DNA of 44,120 nt from CAYZZA01 sp964482685 (GCA_964482685.1 CAYZZA010000004.1:1-44120); one strand, 5' to 3'. Numbered from the stretch's first letter, positions 15,576 to 23,680 are shown. The notes: a model not told the origin generated them from the sequence alone. Made by a program: numbers and translations.

Positions 15576-17365
15576 ATACGACTGCCACAAATAAAAGAAG
15601 ATCCATGTCTCTACGCGAGCAAGCTTCTGTTTTAAAACGAATGCTGTCGTTTACGTACCCCTTTAAACGCCAGTTTTTTGGAGGAATATTTTTTGGTTTA
15701 GGTGTAGCGTTGTTAAACGCGATTTTGCCTAAGGTGATCCAAGTTTTTATTGACGACCATCTTGCGACGCAAACAGCAACGCGGCAAACCATTGTGTTGT
15801 TTGCGAGCATTTATTTCGGATTTACGGTCTTGAAAATTATTTCCTGGTACCTCAATTTGTATCTGTTTGGGATGGGCTCAGAAAAGTCTGTAGAAAAAAT
15901 ACGAAACACCTTATACACAAAAATCCAAACACTGGGCATGCGCTTTTTTGACCAAACATCGTCAGGGTGGATTGTCACGCGTGTGACAAACGACACCGAA
16001 GCCATCAAAGAATTTTGGGAAGTGTTCTTGACGATTATCCAAGGGGTTTTCGGGGTAGTCACTTCTGTTGTCGCAATGTTTTTGTTGGATATTCAAGTGA
16101 CGTTTGCGATTCTTGCCTTTGCGCCGGTTATATTGGCGGTCGTCTATGTGTATCAAAAATTAAGTTCCAAAACCTACGTGGTGATGAAAGAACGTTTGAG
16201 TGGATTGAACTCTCAATTAGCTGAATCCATCAACGGGATGGGGGTTATCCAACAATTTAGACAAGAAGAACGCCTCCAAAAAGAATTTAATGACATCAAC
16301 AATGCGCACTTTGACGCAAAGTTTTCACTCACGAAAATAAACGCACTCTTTTTGAGTCCCGTCATTAGTCTATTGTATACGCTAGCCATTGTGGTCGTAT
16401 TAGGCTTCTTTGGATTTAAATCGTTAAACACTCCGATTAATGTAGGAATTGTCTATGCGTTTACGTCGTATGCCAGCAACTTTTTCAAACCGCTGACCCA
16501 AATGATGGATAGCTTGAGTTTGTTTCAAGATGGCATTGTCTCAAGTAGCCGCATTTTAACGGTGTTGGATACTGAAGAATACGTACCCGCACAAGAAAAG
16601 GGCGCCAATGCACAAATACAAGACGCAAAAATAGAATTTCGAAACGTCACCTTTTCCTATGACGGCGTAAACAATGTGTTAAACAACATTAGCTTTGTGG
16701 TCCAGCCAGGCGAAACGGTCGCAATGGTTGGACAAACTGGAAGTGGAAAGAGTTCTGTGATCAATATCTTGATGCGTTTTTATGAATTTGGGCAAGGCGA
16801 TATCTTGATTGATGACGTATCGATTCGAGACTATTCGATGGAAGAGCTACGAAACAAAATAGGCTTAGTGCTTCAAGATTCCTTCTTGTTTTATGGAACC
16901 ATCAAAGACAATATCCGCTTGAAAGACAATTCAATCAGTGACCAAGACATCGTGGACGCTGCGGAGTTTGTTCAAGCCGATACGTTTATCAATCAATTGC
17001 CAGACGGCTATGACTCACGCGTTGTCGAACGAGGAGCTAGTTATTCAAGTGGACAAAAACAACTCATCTCCTTTGCGCGCACAATCGTCAAACAACCCAA
17101 AATCTTAATCTTGGACGAAGCTACTGCCAATATAGACACCGAAACAGAAGCGTTGATTCAAGCAGGACTTGAAAAGATGAGAAAAGGAAGAACGACTGTC
17201 GCAATCGCACACCGTCTGTCTACGATTCGAGATGCGGATTTGATTCTTGTGTTGAACAAAGGACACATTATCGAAAGAGGAACGCACGATGAATTGATTC
17301 GTCAAGAAGGCGTGTACAAGGGCATGTATGAATTGCAAAACCTCGAGTTTCAACAAGAAGCCTAA
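15572..17365 (+). CDS. Heterodimeric ABC exporter, subunit with canonical Walker B
   Basis: The second ABC exporter half has 597 residues with six transmembrane helices and a nucleotide-binding domain. Walker A is GQTGSGKSS (about 387), Walker B is LILDEA with the catalytic Glu (about 511), and the switch His lies in AIAHRLS. Its signature is the altered YSSGQKQL. Hydrolysis should therefore occur at this subunit's Walker motifs paired with the partner's LSGGQ. The ATG overlaps the stop of the first subunit (ATGA, 15572-15575), so translation is coupled. Multidrug or lipid export is inferred from the family only. Confidence 0.9.
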   Translation: MNTTATNKRRSMSLREQASVLKRMLSFTYPFKRQFFGGIFFGLGVALLNAILPKVIQVFIDDHLATQTATRQTIVLFASIYFGFTVLKIISWYLNLYLFGMGSEKSVEKIRNTLYTKIQTLGMRFFDQTSSGWIVTRVTNDTEAIKEFWEVFLTIIQGVFGVVTSVVAMFLLDIQVTFAILAFAPVILAVVYVYQKLSSKTYVVMKERLSGLNSQLAESINGMGVIQQFRQEERLQKEFNDINNAHFDAKFSLTKINALFLSPVISLLYTLAIVVVLGFFGFKSLNTPINVGIVYAFTSYASNFFKPLTQMMDSLSLFQDGIVSSSRILTVLDTEEYVPAQEKGANAQIQDAKIEFRNVTFSYDGVNNVLNNISFVVQPGETVAMVGQTGSGKSSVINILMRFYEFGQGDILIDDVSIRDYSMEELRNKIGLVLQDSFLFYGTIKDNIRLKDNSISDQDIVDAAEFVQADTFINQLPDGYDSRVVERGASYSSGQKQLISFARTIVKQPKILILDEATANIDTETEALIQAGLEKMRKGRTTVAIAHRLSTIRDADLILVLNKGHIIERGTHDELIRQEGVYKGMYELQNLEFQQEA

Positions 17366-17390
17366 AGAACTCGATGCTTAAAAAAGGATA

Positions 17391-17423
17391 CGCACACAAA
17401 CAAAAGCACCAACCCTGTGTGCG
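17391..17423 (+). terminator. Possible weak terminator after the ABC pair
   Basis: CGCACACA (17391-17398) pairs with TGTGTGCG (17416-17423). There is no T tract, so it may only be a 3' hairpin. Confidence 0.3.
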
Positions 17424-17439
17424 TTGCCTAAATGTAAAC

Positions 17440-17515
17440 GAAGAAAAACAGGCCAAAACAAAATGCAACAAGACAAACAAATGCAATAAGGCAAACAAAT
17501 AAGATAAACAAAAAA
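17440..17515. repeat. A-rich direct-repeat tract
   Basis: An adenine-rich, low-complexity stretch holds repeated AAACAAAT units (for example GACAAACAAATGCAATAAG then GCAAACAAATAAG). It lies between the ABC pair and plsC. I see no gene in it. Confidence 0.5.
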
Positions 17516-17564
17516 TACATGTCTATTCTCATGGTTCTTTCCCAATGAGCAGACATGTATTTTT
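17511..17564. terminator. Bidirectional terminator between the ABC pair and plsC
   Basis: A 14-bp perfect stem (17511-17524 with 17551-17564) encloses a second pairing, CTCAT (17528-17532) with ATGAG (17545-17549). The arms are A-rich then T-rich, so it can end both convergent transcripts. Confidence 0.85.
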
Positions 17565-17591
17565 GTGTATCTAAACTATTTTGTGTATCTA
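17561..17591. repeat. 13-bp direct repeat
   Basis: TTTTGTGTATCTA occurs at 17561-17573 and again at 17579-17591, beside the terminator. It has no evident function. Confidence 0.5.
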
Positions 17592-17620
17592 GACCAAAAG
17601 AAGAATCGTGGTCTGAGTTC

Positions 17621-18217
17621 TTATACAATTTGTTGTTCGTCTAACCGGTCAAACGTGTCTTGCATGGTTTTGCTTAACGCTAGAATGGTATCTTGATCCA
17701 AGCGTGTTTTTCTATCCACCATCATAGGCTCGCCGAATTTCACAATTGTTTTTTTTCGTTTAAACAAGTCTGTTAAGGTCAGTGGACCTGAATAAACAGC
17801 AGGCACGATTGGTTTTCCACTTAGTTTGGCGATAGTCAACACGCCTCCTTTTAGATCAGAAGAATGACGTGTTCCGGAAGGGAAGATTGCCACGTTTAGC
17901 TCGTCATTCTTTAGCGCCTTGACCGGAAGTTTGATGGCACTTGGGCCAGGATTTTTTCTATCGACCGGGATGGCGTTTAGTTTGTACGCAAACCATCCAA
18001 GCACTGGAAGATCAAAGATTTCTTTTTTTCCTATGAACGCAAACGATGCCGGTCTAGTGGCAATCGCTAACATCACCGGGTCCAGCCAAGAACGGTGGGG
18101 TGCGGCTAAAATATAGGTTGTATCTGTAGGGAGATTCTCTTTTCCTTCAATGTGTATCCGTCCGTTTGCTAAAAAGACTAGAACACTTAGAACGAAAATG
18201 AATGCGGTATAAAACAT
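17621..18217 (-). CDS. plsC: 1-acyl-sn-glycerol-3-phosphate acyltransferase
   Basis: PlsC acylates lysophosphatidic acid to phosphatidic acid at the membrane. The 198 residues show an N-terminal hydrophobic helix (1-18), motif I HRSWLD (His41, Asp46), the VDRKNPGPSAIK segment (motif II region) and motif III as FPSGTR (112-117). The usual Glu of EGTR is Ser, as I recall also for Bacillus PlsC (YhdO), so this is not evidence of loss. It is one of two reverse-strand genes. GAAGGATGG lies before the ATG. Confidence 0.92.
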   Translation of the reverse strand: MFYTAFIFVLSVLVFLANGRIHIEGKENLPTDTTYILAAPHRSWLDPVMLAIATRPASFAFIGKKEIFDLPVLGWFAYKLNAIPVDRKNPGPSAIKLPVKALKNDELNVAIFPSGTRHSSDLKGGVLTIAKLSGKPIVPAVYSGPLTLTDLFKRKKTIVKFGEPMMVDRKTRLDQDTILALSKTMQDTFDRLDEQQIV

Positions 18218-18266
18218 AATTCATCCATCCTTCATGTTTTTCATTTTTGATTGTGACACCGTTCTT

Positions 18267-18295
18267 AGTATGAGTGATTTATAAAAAGTCTGCAA
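18267..18295 (-). promoter_or_regulatory. Possible plsC promoter
   Basis: On the reverse strand TTGCAG (complement of 18290-18295), 17 bases and CATACT (complement of 18267-18272) stand about 50 bases before plsC. The -10 is only a fair match. Confidence 0.4.
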
Positions 18296-18359
18296 CTAGA
18301 ATTTACAAGAGACGAGATTGGTGTTTCTAAACGCATTTGGTTCAAGAATTTATAAGGAC

Positions 18360-18388
18360 TTGTTTTATTTGGCGTCCTATAGTATAAT
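18360..18388 (+). promoter_or_regulatory. rpsB promoter
   Basis: TTGTTT (18360-18365), a 17-base spacer and a perfect TATAAT (18383-18388). This implies a transcript start near 18395 and a leader of about 115 bases. Confidence 0.85.
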
Positions 18389-18417
18389 TACAGACGGTGC
18401 GAAAGTACTAATTCACA

Positions 18418-18477
18418 CCTCAACAGATGTACTGGATGGTGCTACGTTTGTAGCTGCCAGTGTATGTGACGTTGAGG
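18418..18477 (+). promoter_or_regulatory. Folded rpsB leader RNA (possible S2 autoregulatory element)
   Basis: Three nested stems are visible. CCTCAAC (18418-18424) pairs with GTTGAGG (18471-18477). A 9-bp stem with two G-T pairs joins 18427-18435 to 18457-18465. GCTAC (18441-18445) pairs with GTAGC (18450-18454) around a GTTT loop. The structure lies between promoter and ribosome binding site. Autogenous control by S2 is inferred from position; I did not recognise a named family. Confidence 0.6.
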
Positions 18478-18508
18478 GAGGAAAAAAACCAAATGGAGGA
18501 ATAAGATT

Positions 18509-19276
18509 ATGGCAGTAGTATCTATGAAGCAATTACTTGAATCAGGGGTGCATTTTGGACACCAGACACGTCGTTGGAACCCTAAAATGAAACCATTTAT
18601 TTTTACAGAAAGAAACGGTATTTACATTATCGACTTGCAAAAAACTGTTCGCTTAATCGACAAAGCATATGACTATGTACGCGATGTAGCAGCAGACGGC
18701 GGTACTGTCTTGTTTGTAGGTACAAAAAAACAAGCGCAAGACGCAATTCAAGAAGAAGCCATTCGTTCAGGCCAGTACTTTGTTAACCACCGCTGGCTTG
18801 GTGGAACACTAACAAACTGGAACACAATCCAAAAACGTATCAAACGTTTGAAAGATATTGAAAAAATGAACGAAGATGGAACATACGATGTTTTACCTAA
18901 AAAAGAAGTTATGCTACTTGAAAAAGAGCGTGAGCGTCTAGAGAAATATCTAGGTGGAATCAAGGATATGAAAAAAATCCCTGACGTTCTATTCGTTGTA
19001 GACCCACGTAAAGAACGCATCGCCATCAAAGAAGCACAAAAACTAAATATTCCTATTGTAGCAATGGTTGATACCAACTGTGACCCAGATGAAATCGACG
19101 TAATTATCCCTTCAAACGACGATGCCATCCGTGCAGTTAAGTTGATCTCTTCAAAAATGGCCGATGCCATCATCGAAGGAAAACAAGGTAAAGACGAAGT
19201 TGCTAAAGAAAAAGAACCTTCCAAGTCAGAAACATTGGAAAAAATTGTTGAAGTAGTCGAAGGTGACAACGCATAA
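18509..19276 (+). CDS. rpsB: 30S ribosomal protein S2
   Basis: S2 binds late to the 30S head-body junction and is needed for S1 or mRNA interaction. The 255-residue protein shows LLESGVHFGHQTRRWNPKM at the N-terminus, the RWLGGTLTNW loop and IVDTNCDPD. The last 25 residues are charged and variable. GGAGGA precedes ATG by 8 bases. The rpsB-tsf-pyrH-frr order is conserved in bacteria. It has its own promoter and a folded leader. Confidence 0.98.
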   Translation: MAVVSMKQLLESGVHFGHQTRRWNPKMKPFIFTERNGIYIIDLQKTVRLIDKAYDYVRDVAADGGTVLFVGTKKQAQDAIQEEAIRSGQYFVNHRWLGGTLTNWNTIQKRIKRLKDIEKMNEDGTYDVLPKKEVMLLEKERERLEKYLGGIKDMKKIPDVLFVVDPRKERIAIKEAQKLNIPIVAMVDTNCDPDEIDVIIPSNDDAIRAVKLISSKMADAIIEGKQGKDEVAKEKEPSKSETLEKIVEVVEGDNA

Positions 19277-19343
19277 TAAACCGGAATGACTGTTTCAAAT
19301 GGTAGCGAACGTTCTTGTCCTTCTAAGTGAGTAGAGAAGATAG

Positions 19344-19375
19344 GAAGACACCATTTTGGATGCAGTCTTCTTTTT
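19344..19375 (+). terminator. Weak terminator or attenuator between rpsB and tsf
   Basis: GAAGAC (19344-19349) pairs with GTCTTC (19365-19370), with inner CCA/TGG pairing and five T residues. Since no good promoter is seen before tsf, it probably causes partial termination and lowers tsf relative to rpsB. Confidence 0.6.
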
Positions 19376-19411
19376 ATGTAAAATGAGCGATTATAATGAG
19401 GAGGAACGTAA

Positions 19412-20290
19412 ATGGCAAAAATTTCTGCTGCGCAAGTTAAAGAATTACGTGAAAAAACAAGTGTTGGGATGATGGAAGCGAAAAAAGCTCTCGTTCATAC
19501 AGAAGGAGACATGGACGCTGCAATCGATTACCTACGTGAAAAAGGAGTTTCGACAGCTGCCAAAAAAGCGGACCGCATTGCTGCAGAAGGATTGGCTTCT
19601 GTTGCCAAAGAAGGAAACAACGCTGCAATGGTTGAAATAAACTCTGAAACAGACTTTGTAGCAAAAAACAAATCTTTCCAAGATTTAGTGGCAGACATTA
19701 CAAACACTATTATGAAAGAAAAACCTGCTGATTTAGATGCAGCTTTGGCACTTCCATTACGCGATGCAACTATTGCATCTGAAATTACAAGTGCAACGTC
19801 TACAATTGGAGAAAAAATTACATTGCGTCGTTTTGAACACGTGTCCAAAACTGACAACGAAGTATTCGGAGAATACTTCCACATGGGTGGACAAATTGTC
19901 GTGCTATCCGTTGTAGAAGGAGATTCAGAAGAAGTTGCTCGTAACGTTGCAATGCATATTGCTGCGATTAATCCTAAATACATTAGCCGTGACGAAGTGC
20001 CTCAATCCGAACGCGATCACGAATTAGCTATTTTGAAAGAGCAAGCTAGAAACGAAGGAAAACCAGAAAACATTATTGAGAAAATGGTATCTGGTCGTTT
20101 GAACAAGTGGTTAGCAGAAGTTAGCCTCTTAGACCAACCTTACGTAAAAAATCCAGACCAAACAGTCGGACAATATTTAAAAGAAAACAATTCTGAAATC
20201 AAATCATTTGTTCGCTATGAAGTCGGCGAAGGAATTGAAAAACGTCAAGAAAACTTTGCTGAAGAAGTAAAAAGTCAGCTGAAACAATAG
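19412..20290 (+). CDS. tsf: Elongation factor Ts
   Basis: EF-Ts is the nucleotide exchange factor of EF-Tu. The 292-residue length is standard. It begins with a UBA-like domain (VKELREKTSVGMMEAKKAL) and contains the EF-Tu-contacting TDFVAKN. The dimerisation/core region and ERDHELAILKEQA follow. GAGGAGG lies 7 bases before the ATG. It depends on the rpsB promoter as far as I can see and ends with a strong terminator. Confidence 0.98.
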   Translation: MAKISAAQVKELREKTSVGMMEAKKALVHTEGDMDAAIDYLREKGVSTAAKKADRIAAEGLASVAKEGNNAAMVEINSETDFVAKNKSFQDLVADITNTIMKEKPADLDAALALPLRDATIASEITSATSTIGEKITLRRFEHVSKTDNEVFGEYFHMGGQIVVLSVVEGDSEEVARNVAMHIAAINPKYISRDEVPQSERDHELAILKEQARNEGKPENIIEKMVSGRLNKWLAEVSLLDQPYVKNPDQTVGQYLKENNSEIKSFVRYEVGEGIEKRQENFAEEVKSQLKQ

Positions 20291-20299
20291 TTTTTTATT

Positions 20300-20327
20300 G
20301 AGCGCATAATTCATGCGCTCTTTTTTT
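20300..20327 (+). terminator. Terminator after tsf
   Basis: GAGCGCAT (20300-20307) pairs perfectly with ATGCGCTC (20313-20320), loop AATTC, followed by seven T residues. Confidence 0.92.
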
Positions 20328-20367
20328 AAGAAAAAAATGAGCAGATACAGCTTTTTTTGCTATCCTA

Positions 20368-20376
20368 TGGTAAAAT
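20368..20376 (+). promoter_or_regulatory. Extended -10 promoter of pyrH-frr
   Basis: TG-G-TAAAAT (20368-20376) is an extended -10 element without a convincing -35. It lies between the tsf terminator and pyrH. Confidence 0.5.
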
Positions 20377-20408
20377 AACCAGTGATAGAGCAATGGAAGG
20401 AGAACACT

Positions 20409-21137
20409 ATGAATCAGCCTAAATATAAAAGACTCGTTTTAAAGCTAAGCGGCGAAGCGCTAGCAGGAAACCAAGCATTGGGGATTGACCCCCCTACTAT
20501 TCATGATATTTGTGAAGAAATCAAAGAGGTTCATGATCTGGGTGTAGAGATGGCCATCGTCGTTGGTGGAGGCAATCTCTGGCGTGGACAAATAGGCTCA
20601 CAAATGGGAATGGAGCGTTCCCAGGCTGATTATATGGGCATGTTGGCCACTGTGATGAACGCCTTAGCATTACAGGATTCTCTGGAAGCTGTTGGGGTTC
20701 CCACACGTGTTCAAACATCTATTGAAATGCGACAAATTGCGGAACCGTATATCCGCAGAAAAGCAGCGCGCCACCTTGAAAAAGGGCGCGTGGTCATTTT
20801 TGCTGGTGGAACGGGAAATCCTTATTTCTCTACGGACACAACCGCCGCACTTAGAGCCGCAGAAATTGGTGCAGATGTGATTTTAATGGCGAAAAACAAC
20901 GTAGATGGTATTTATTCCGCAGATCCTAGAACAGATGCGGATGCGGTGAAATACACAGAGTTGACGCACTTAGATATCATCAACAATGGTTTGCAAGTCA
21001 TGGATTCTACCGCAAGTACATTGAGTATGGACAACAACATTCCGTTAGTGGTATTTAATTTAAATATCACCGGAAACATCAAAAAAGTTGTGTTAGGCGA
21101 AGACATAGGAACAACCGTTAGGAGGAAATCAGAATGA
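20409..21137 (+). CDS. pyrH: Uridylate kinase (UMP kinase)
   Basis: PyrH phosphorylates UMP to UDP, the bacterial hexameric enzyme of the amino-acid-kinase fold. The ATG at 20409 follows AAGGAG by 6 bases and gives 242 residues; an upstream ATG (20382) lies before that site. Motifs are LKLSGEALAG at the N-terminus, VVGGGNLWRG, GGTGNPYFSTDTTAA, KNNVDGIYSADP and the VFN near the C-terminus. The stop overlaps the frr start (ATGA). Confidence 0.98.
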   Translation: MNQPKYKRLVLKLSGEALAGNQALGIDPPTIHDICEEIKEVHDLGVEMAIVVGGGNLWRGQIGSQMGMERSQADYMGMLATVMNALALQDSLEAVGVPTRVQTSIEMRQIAEPYIRRKAARHLEKGRVVIFAGGTGNPYFSTDTTAALRAAEIGADVILMAKNNVDGIYSADPRTDADAVKYTELTHLDIINNGLQVMDSTASTLSMDNNIPLVVFNLNITGNIKKVVLGEDIGTTVRRKSE

Positions 21138-21691
21138 GTCAAGCAGTGTTAACTGAAATGAAAAACCAAATGGCACAAGCCGAACAAGCCTTAACAAAAG
21201 AATTAGGGGGAATTCGTGCCGGTGTCGCAAACCCAAGTTTGTTAAACCGAATTGATGTAGAGTACTATGGTGTGATGACGCCTTTAACCCAGTTGTCACA
21301 AATCACTGTACCAGAAGCACGCGTTCTTTTGATTACGCCATATGACAAGAGTTCATTAGGCGATATTGAACGTGCCATTTACCAAAGCGAAATAGGCATC
21401 AATCCGGCCAATGACGGAAACGTGATTCGATTGGTCGTTCCAGCGTTAACAGAAGAAAGACGAAAAGATATTGCCAAACAAGTCGGCAAAGAAGCCGAGC
21501 TGGCAAAAATCACTGTACGCAACATTCGTCGTTCGACACTTGAAGAATTTAAAAAGATGGAAAAAGATGGCGATCTTTCCGAAGACGAGTTGCGCGCTTT
21601 AGAAAAAGATGTGCAACACGCAACCGATGCCAGTGTCAAGAACATTGACCACCTTGCATCCGAAAAAGAAAAAGAAATCCTCGATAAATAA
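21134..21691 (+). CDS. frr: Ribosome recycling factor
   Basis: RRF splits post-termination ribosomes together with EF-G. The 185 residues show the tRNA-mimic three-helix body with GGIRAGVANPSLLNRIDVEYYG, ARVLLITPYDKSSL and the RRKDIAKQ...VRNIRR helix. AGGAGG (21121-21126) lies inside the pyrH 3' end, 7 bases before the overlapping ATG, so the two are translationally coupled. A terminator follows 38 bases downstream. Confidence 0.98.
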   Translation: MSQAVLTEMKNQMAQAEQALTKELGGIRAGVANPSLLNRIDVEYYGVMTPLTQLSQITVPEARVLLITPYDKSSLGDIERAIYQSEIGINPANDGNVIRLVVPALTEERRKDIAKQVGKEAELAKITVRNIRRSTLEEFKKMEKDGDLSEDELRALEKDVQHATDASVKNIDHLASEKEKEILDK

Positions 21692-21729
21692 GAGGCATTC
21701 TTTGCATCGATATACATTTCAGTATAAAG

Positions 21730-21762
21730 ACAGGGACCGGAATTATATCCGGTCCCTGTTTA
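21730..21762 (+). terminator. Terminator after frr
   Basis: A perfect 12-bp stem (21730-21741 with 21748-21759) has loop ATTATA and a short T tail. Confidence 0.8.
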
Positions 21763-21999
21763 ACGTTACCGGAGAAACCACCTTGTTTTCTCTCTAGCCC
21801 AGATACATAAAACGCATGCGTCCGTGGCGTACTTGAACGAACAGGAAAAAGACGCACAAGAACGAATAAAATCAAACGGCAAGTGGCACGAGTGAACAAA
21901 CAGACCTTGTGCTTTGCAAGACGACCTGTAGAAAAGGAAGAAACAGCGCTCAAGACGGGGTTCTTGCATGGGACACCAAAAAACCTCATCCAAAAACAA
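21763..21999. other. Non-coding spacer between frr and uppS
   Basis: The full gap between frr and uppS is 372 bases. After the terminator there is a small hairpin (GAGAAAC with GTTTTCTC, about 21773-21796) and a purine-rich, A-rich stretch. A second small hairpin (CAAGA with TCTTG, about 21952-21967) follows. No reading frame looks like a protein, and I recognise no RNA family. Confidence 0.5.
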
Positions 22000-22028
22000 T
22001 GTGTTTTTTGTCTATAATTTGTTACAAT
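22000..22028 (+). promoter_or_regulatory. Possible uppS promoter region
   Basis: A TACAAT (22023-22028) with TGTGTT 17 bases upstream (22000-22005), and an overlapping TATAAT (22013-22018) without a good -35, lie about 36 bases before uppS. Confidence 0.45.
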
Positions 22029-22063
22029 AATGAAAGTGTATGGTCGTTAGGAGGAATTTTTTA

Positions 22064-22843
22064 ATGAAGAGTAAATCAAAGCACACATCTTCTAGCAATC
22101 CCAAAGAAACGAACTTAAATCATGTCGCAGTGATTATGGATGGAAACGGGCGTTGGGCTGAAAAAAAAGGTCTTCCCCGAACCGCTGGACATCAACAAGG
22201 AATGGAAACCATTCGCACAATCGCAAAAGCGTCAAGCATGCGTGGGGTAAAAGTGTTGACACTTTATGCATTTTCTACAGAAAATTGGAAACGTCCTTTG
22301 AAAGAAGTCCAATTTTTAATGCAATTGCCGATTGATTTTTTTCAAACGTTTATGCCTGAAATACAAGAAAACAACATTAAAGTGATGATGACTGGTTTTT
22401 CTAAGAAAATCCCTGGTCCAACAAGAAAAATTATTGAAAAAGCAATCAAGGACACCCAACAAAATACAGGCATGATCCTCAACTTTGCAATGAACTATGG
22501 CGGACGAGCTGAATTGGTTCATGCCACGCAAGAAATTGCCGAAAAAGTAAGGAAAGGCTACTTAAACCCGGCAGAGATTACCGAAGAGGTGGTTGAAGCC
22601 CATTTGTTGACGCAACAATTAGGTGAGTTCCAAGATGTAGACTTGTTGATTCGAACAAGTGGAGAAGAACGACTCAGTAATTTTTTGCTTTGGCAAAATG
22701 CATACAGTGAATTTTATTTTTGTTCGCTAGCGTGGCCAGAATTTGATGAAGAAGCATTAGATACAGCTTTTTCTGCTTATAAAACACGAAAAAGACGTTT
22801 TGGTGCTGTAGAAGCATCAAAACCAGAGGGGAGGAACGTATGA
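22064..22843 (+). CDS. uppS: Undecaprenyl diphosphate synthase
   Basis: UppS adds isopentenyl units in cis to build the C55 lipid carrier for peptidoglycan and wall polymers. From ATG 22064 (AGGAGGA 8 bases before) it has 259 residues. Motifs are MDGNGRWA with catalytic Asp26, HQQGMET, FSTENWKRP, NYGGRAE and RTSGEERLSNFLLWQ...SEFYF. The stop overlaps the cdsA start (ATGA). An upstream in-frame start at 22040 precedes the ribosome binding site and is unlikely. Confidence 0.98.
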   Translation: MKSKSKHTSSSNPKETNLNHVAVIMDGNGRWAEKKGLPRTAGHQQGMETIRTIAKASSMRGVKVLTLYAFSTENWKRPLKEVQFLMQLPIDFFQTFMPEIQENNIKVMMTGFSKKIPGPTRKIIEKAIKDTQQNTGMILNFAMNYGGRAELVHATQEIAEKVRKGYLNPAEITEEVVEAHLLTQQLGEFQDVDLLIRTSGEERLSNFLLWQNAYSEFYFCSLAWPEFDEEALDTAFSAYKTRKRRFGAVEASKPEGRNV

Positions 22844-23622
22844 AACAACGAATCATCACAGCCCTGATTACATTGGCTGCATTTATTCCTATTATCGTTT
22901 TTGGAAACTGGGTGATGAATGTTACCTTAGCAGCGTTGGCTGTCATCGCGCTACTAGAACTTCTCTATATGCGCAAAATACCTGTTTTATCTCTTCCATC
23001 TATTTTATCTTCAGTGGGAGTCGCAACGCTTGTGCTAGCCAAACCAGAAGCAAGTGGAGGGTTGTCGAGCGTCTCTGAAAAGACATTGCTTTTACTTATT
23101 TTTTCCTTATTGATGTATACTGTTTTTTCACAAAATGTTTTTAGCTTTGATGACGCAGCTGTCTCTGTTTTAGGCATGATCTACATTGGGGCTGGTTTCC
23201 GGTCTTTTTTGATTATTCGCCAGACAAACATCCAACTCCTGTTGCTTATTTTGTTTGTTGTGTGGAGCACAGATACCTTTGCCTACTTTGTGGGCAGACA
23301 GTTTGGAAAAAACAAGTTGGCACCTGTGATTAGTCCCAACAAAACCATTGAAGGGTCTGTCGGGGGAACCGTCGCTGCTTTACTCGTCGCAGCTGTGTAC
23401 TTGTCCTTTATTAGTTTCACGCCTTCTTATTTGTATATGCTAAGCATGATGGGGGTCTTATCCATCGTAGGACAACTAGGGGACTTAACAGAGTCGGCTT
23501 TAAAAAGATACTTTGGGGTCAAAGACTCCGGGAAGATTCTTCCAGGACATGGGGGCATTCTAGACCGCTTTGACAGTCTTATTTTTGCGATGACATTTGC
23601 GGTATTGCTTAATCTAATGTAA
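22840..23622 (+). CDS. cdsA: Phosphatidate cytidylyltransferase
   Basis: CdsA makes CDP-diacylglycerol from phosphatidate and CTP in the membrane. The 260 residues form about seven hydrophobic helices. The CDS signature is present near the C-terminus: SALKRYFGVKDSGKILPG-HGGILDRFDS. A STDTFAYFVGR-FGKNKLAPVISPNKTIEG stretch precedes it. GAGGGGAGGA lies before the ATG, which overlaps uppS. The uppS-cdsA-rseP-proS-polC order is typical of Firmicutes. Confidence 0.97.
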   Translation: MKQRIITALITLAAFIPIIVFGNWVMNVTLAALAVIALLELLYMRKIPVLSLPSILSSVGVATLVLAKPEASGGLSSVSEKTLLLLIFSLLMYTVFSQNVFSFDDAAVSVLGMIYIGAGFRSFLIIRQTNIQLLLLILFVVWSTDTFAYFVGRQFGKNKLAPVISPNKTIEGSVGGTVAALLVAAVYLSFISFTPSYLYMLSMMGVLSIVGQLGDLTESALKRYFGVKDSGKILPGHGGILDRFDSLIFAMTFAVLLNLM

Positions 23623-23680
23623 AACAGTGGCTCGTCTTTCACCTGCCTCATGTTACGGATCCAAAAGGAGGAAGAAGTAG

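Noticed and set aside
17428..17628. Reverse-strand 66-codon frame with a hydrophobic C-terminus beside plsC
   Set aside because: It begins inside the plsC end, runs through the terminator hairpin, and its hydrophobicity comes from reading the A-rich repeat tract backwards (Phe, Val, Leu codons).
17621..18217. FPSGTR instead of FPEGTR in PlsC as a sign of lost activity
   Set aside because: The same change is found, to my knowledge, in the active Bacillus-type PlsC, and the other motifs are intact.
18318..18518. 66-codon frame before rpsB
   Set aside because: It spans the rpsB promoter and folded leader and has no ribosome binding site.
19392..19397. TATAAT before tsf
   Set aside because: Transcription would start within the ribosome binding site, and there is no -35 element.
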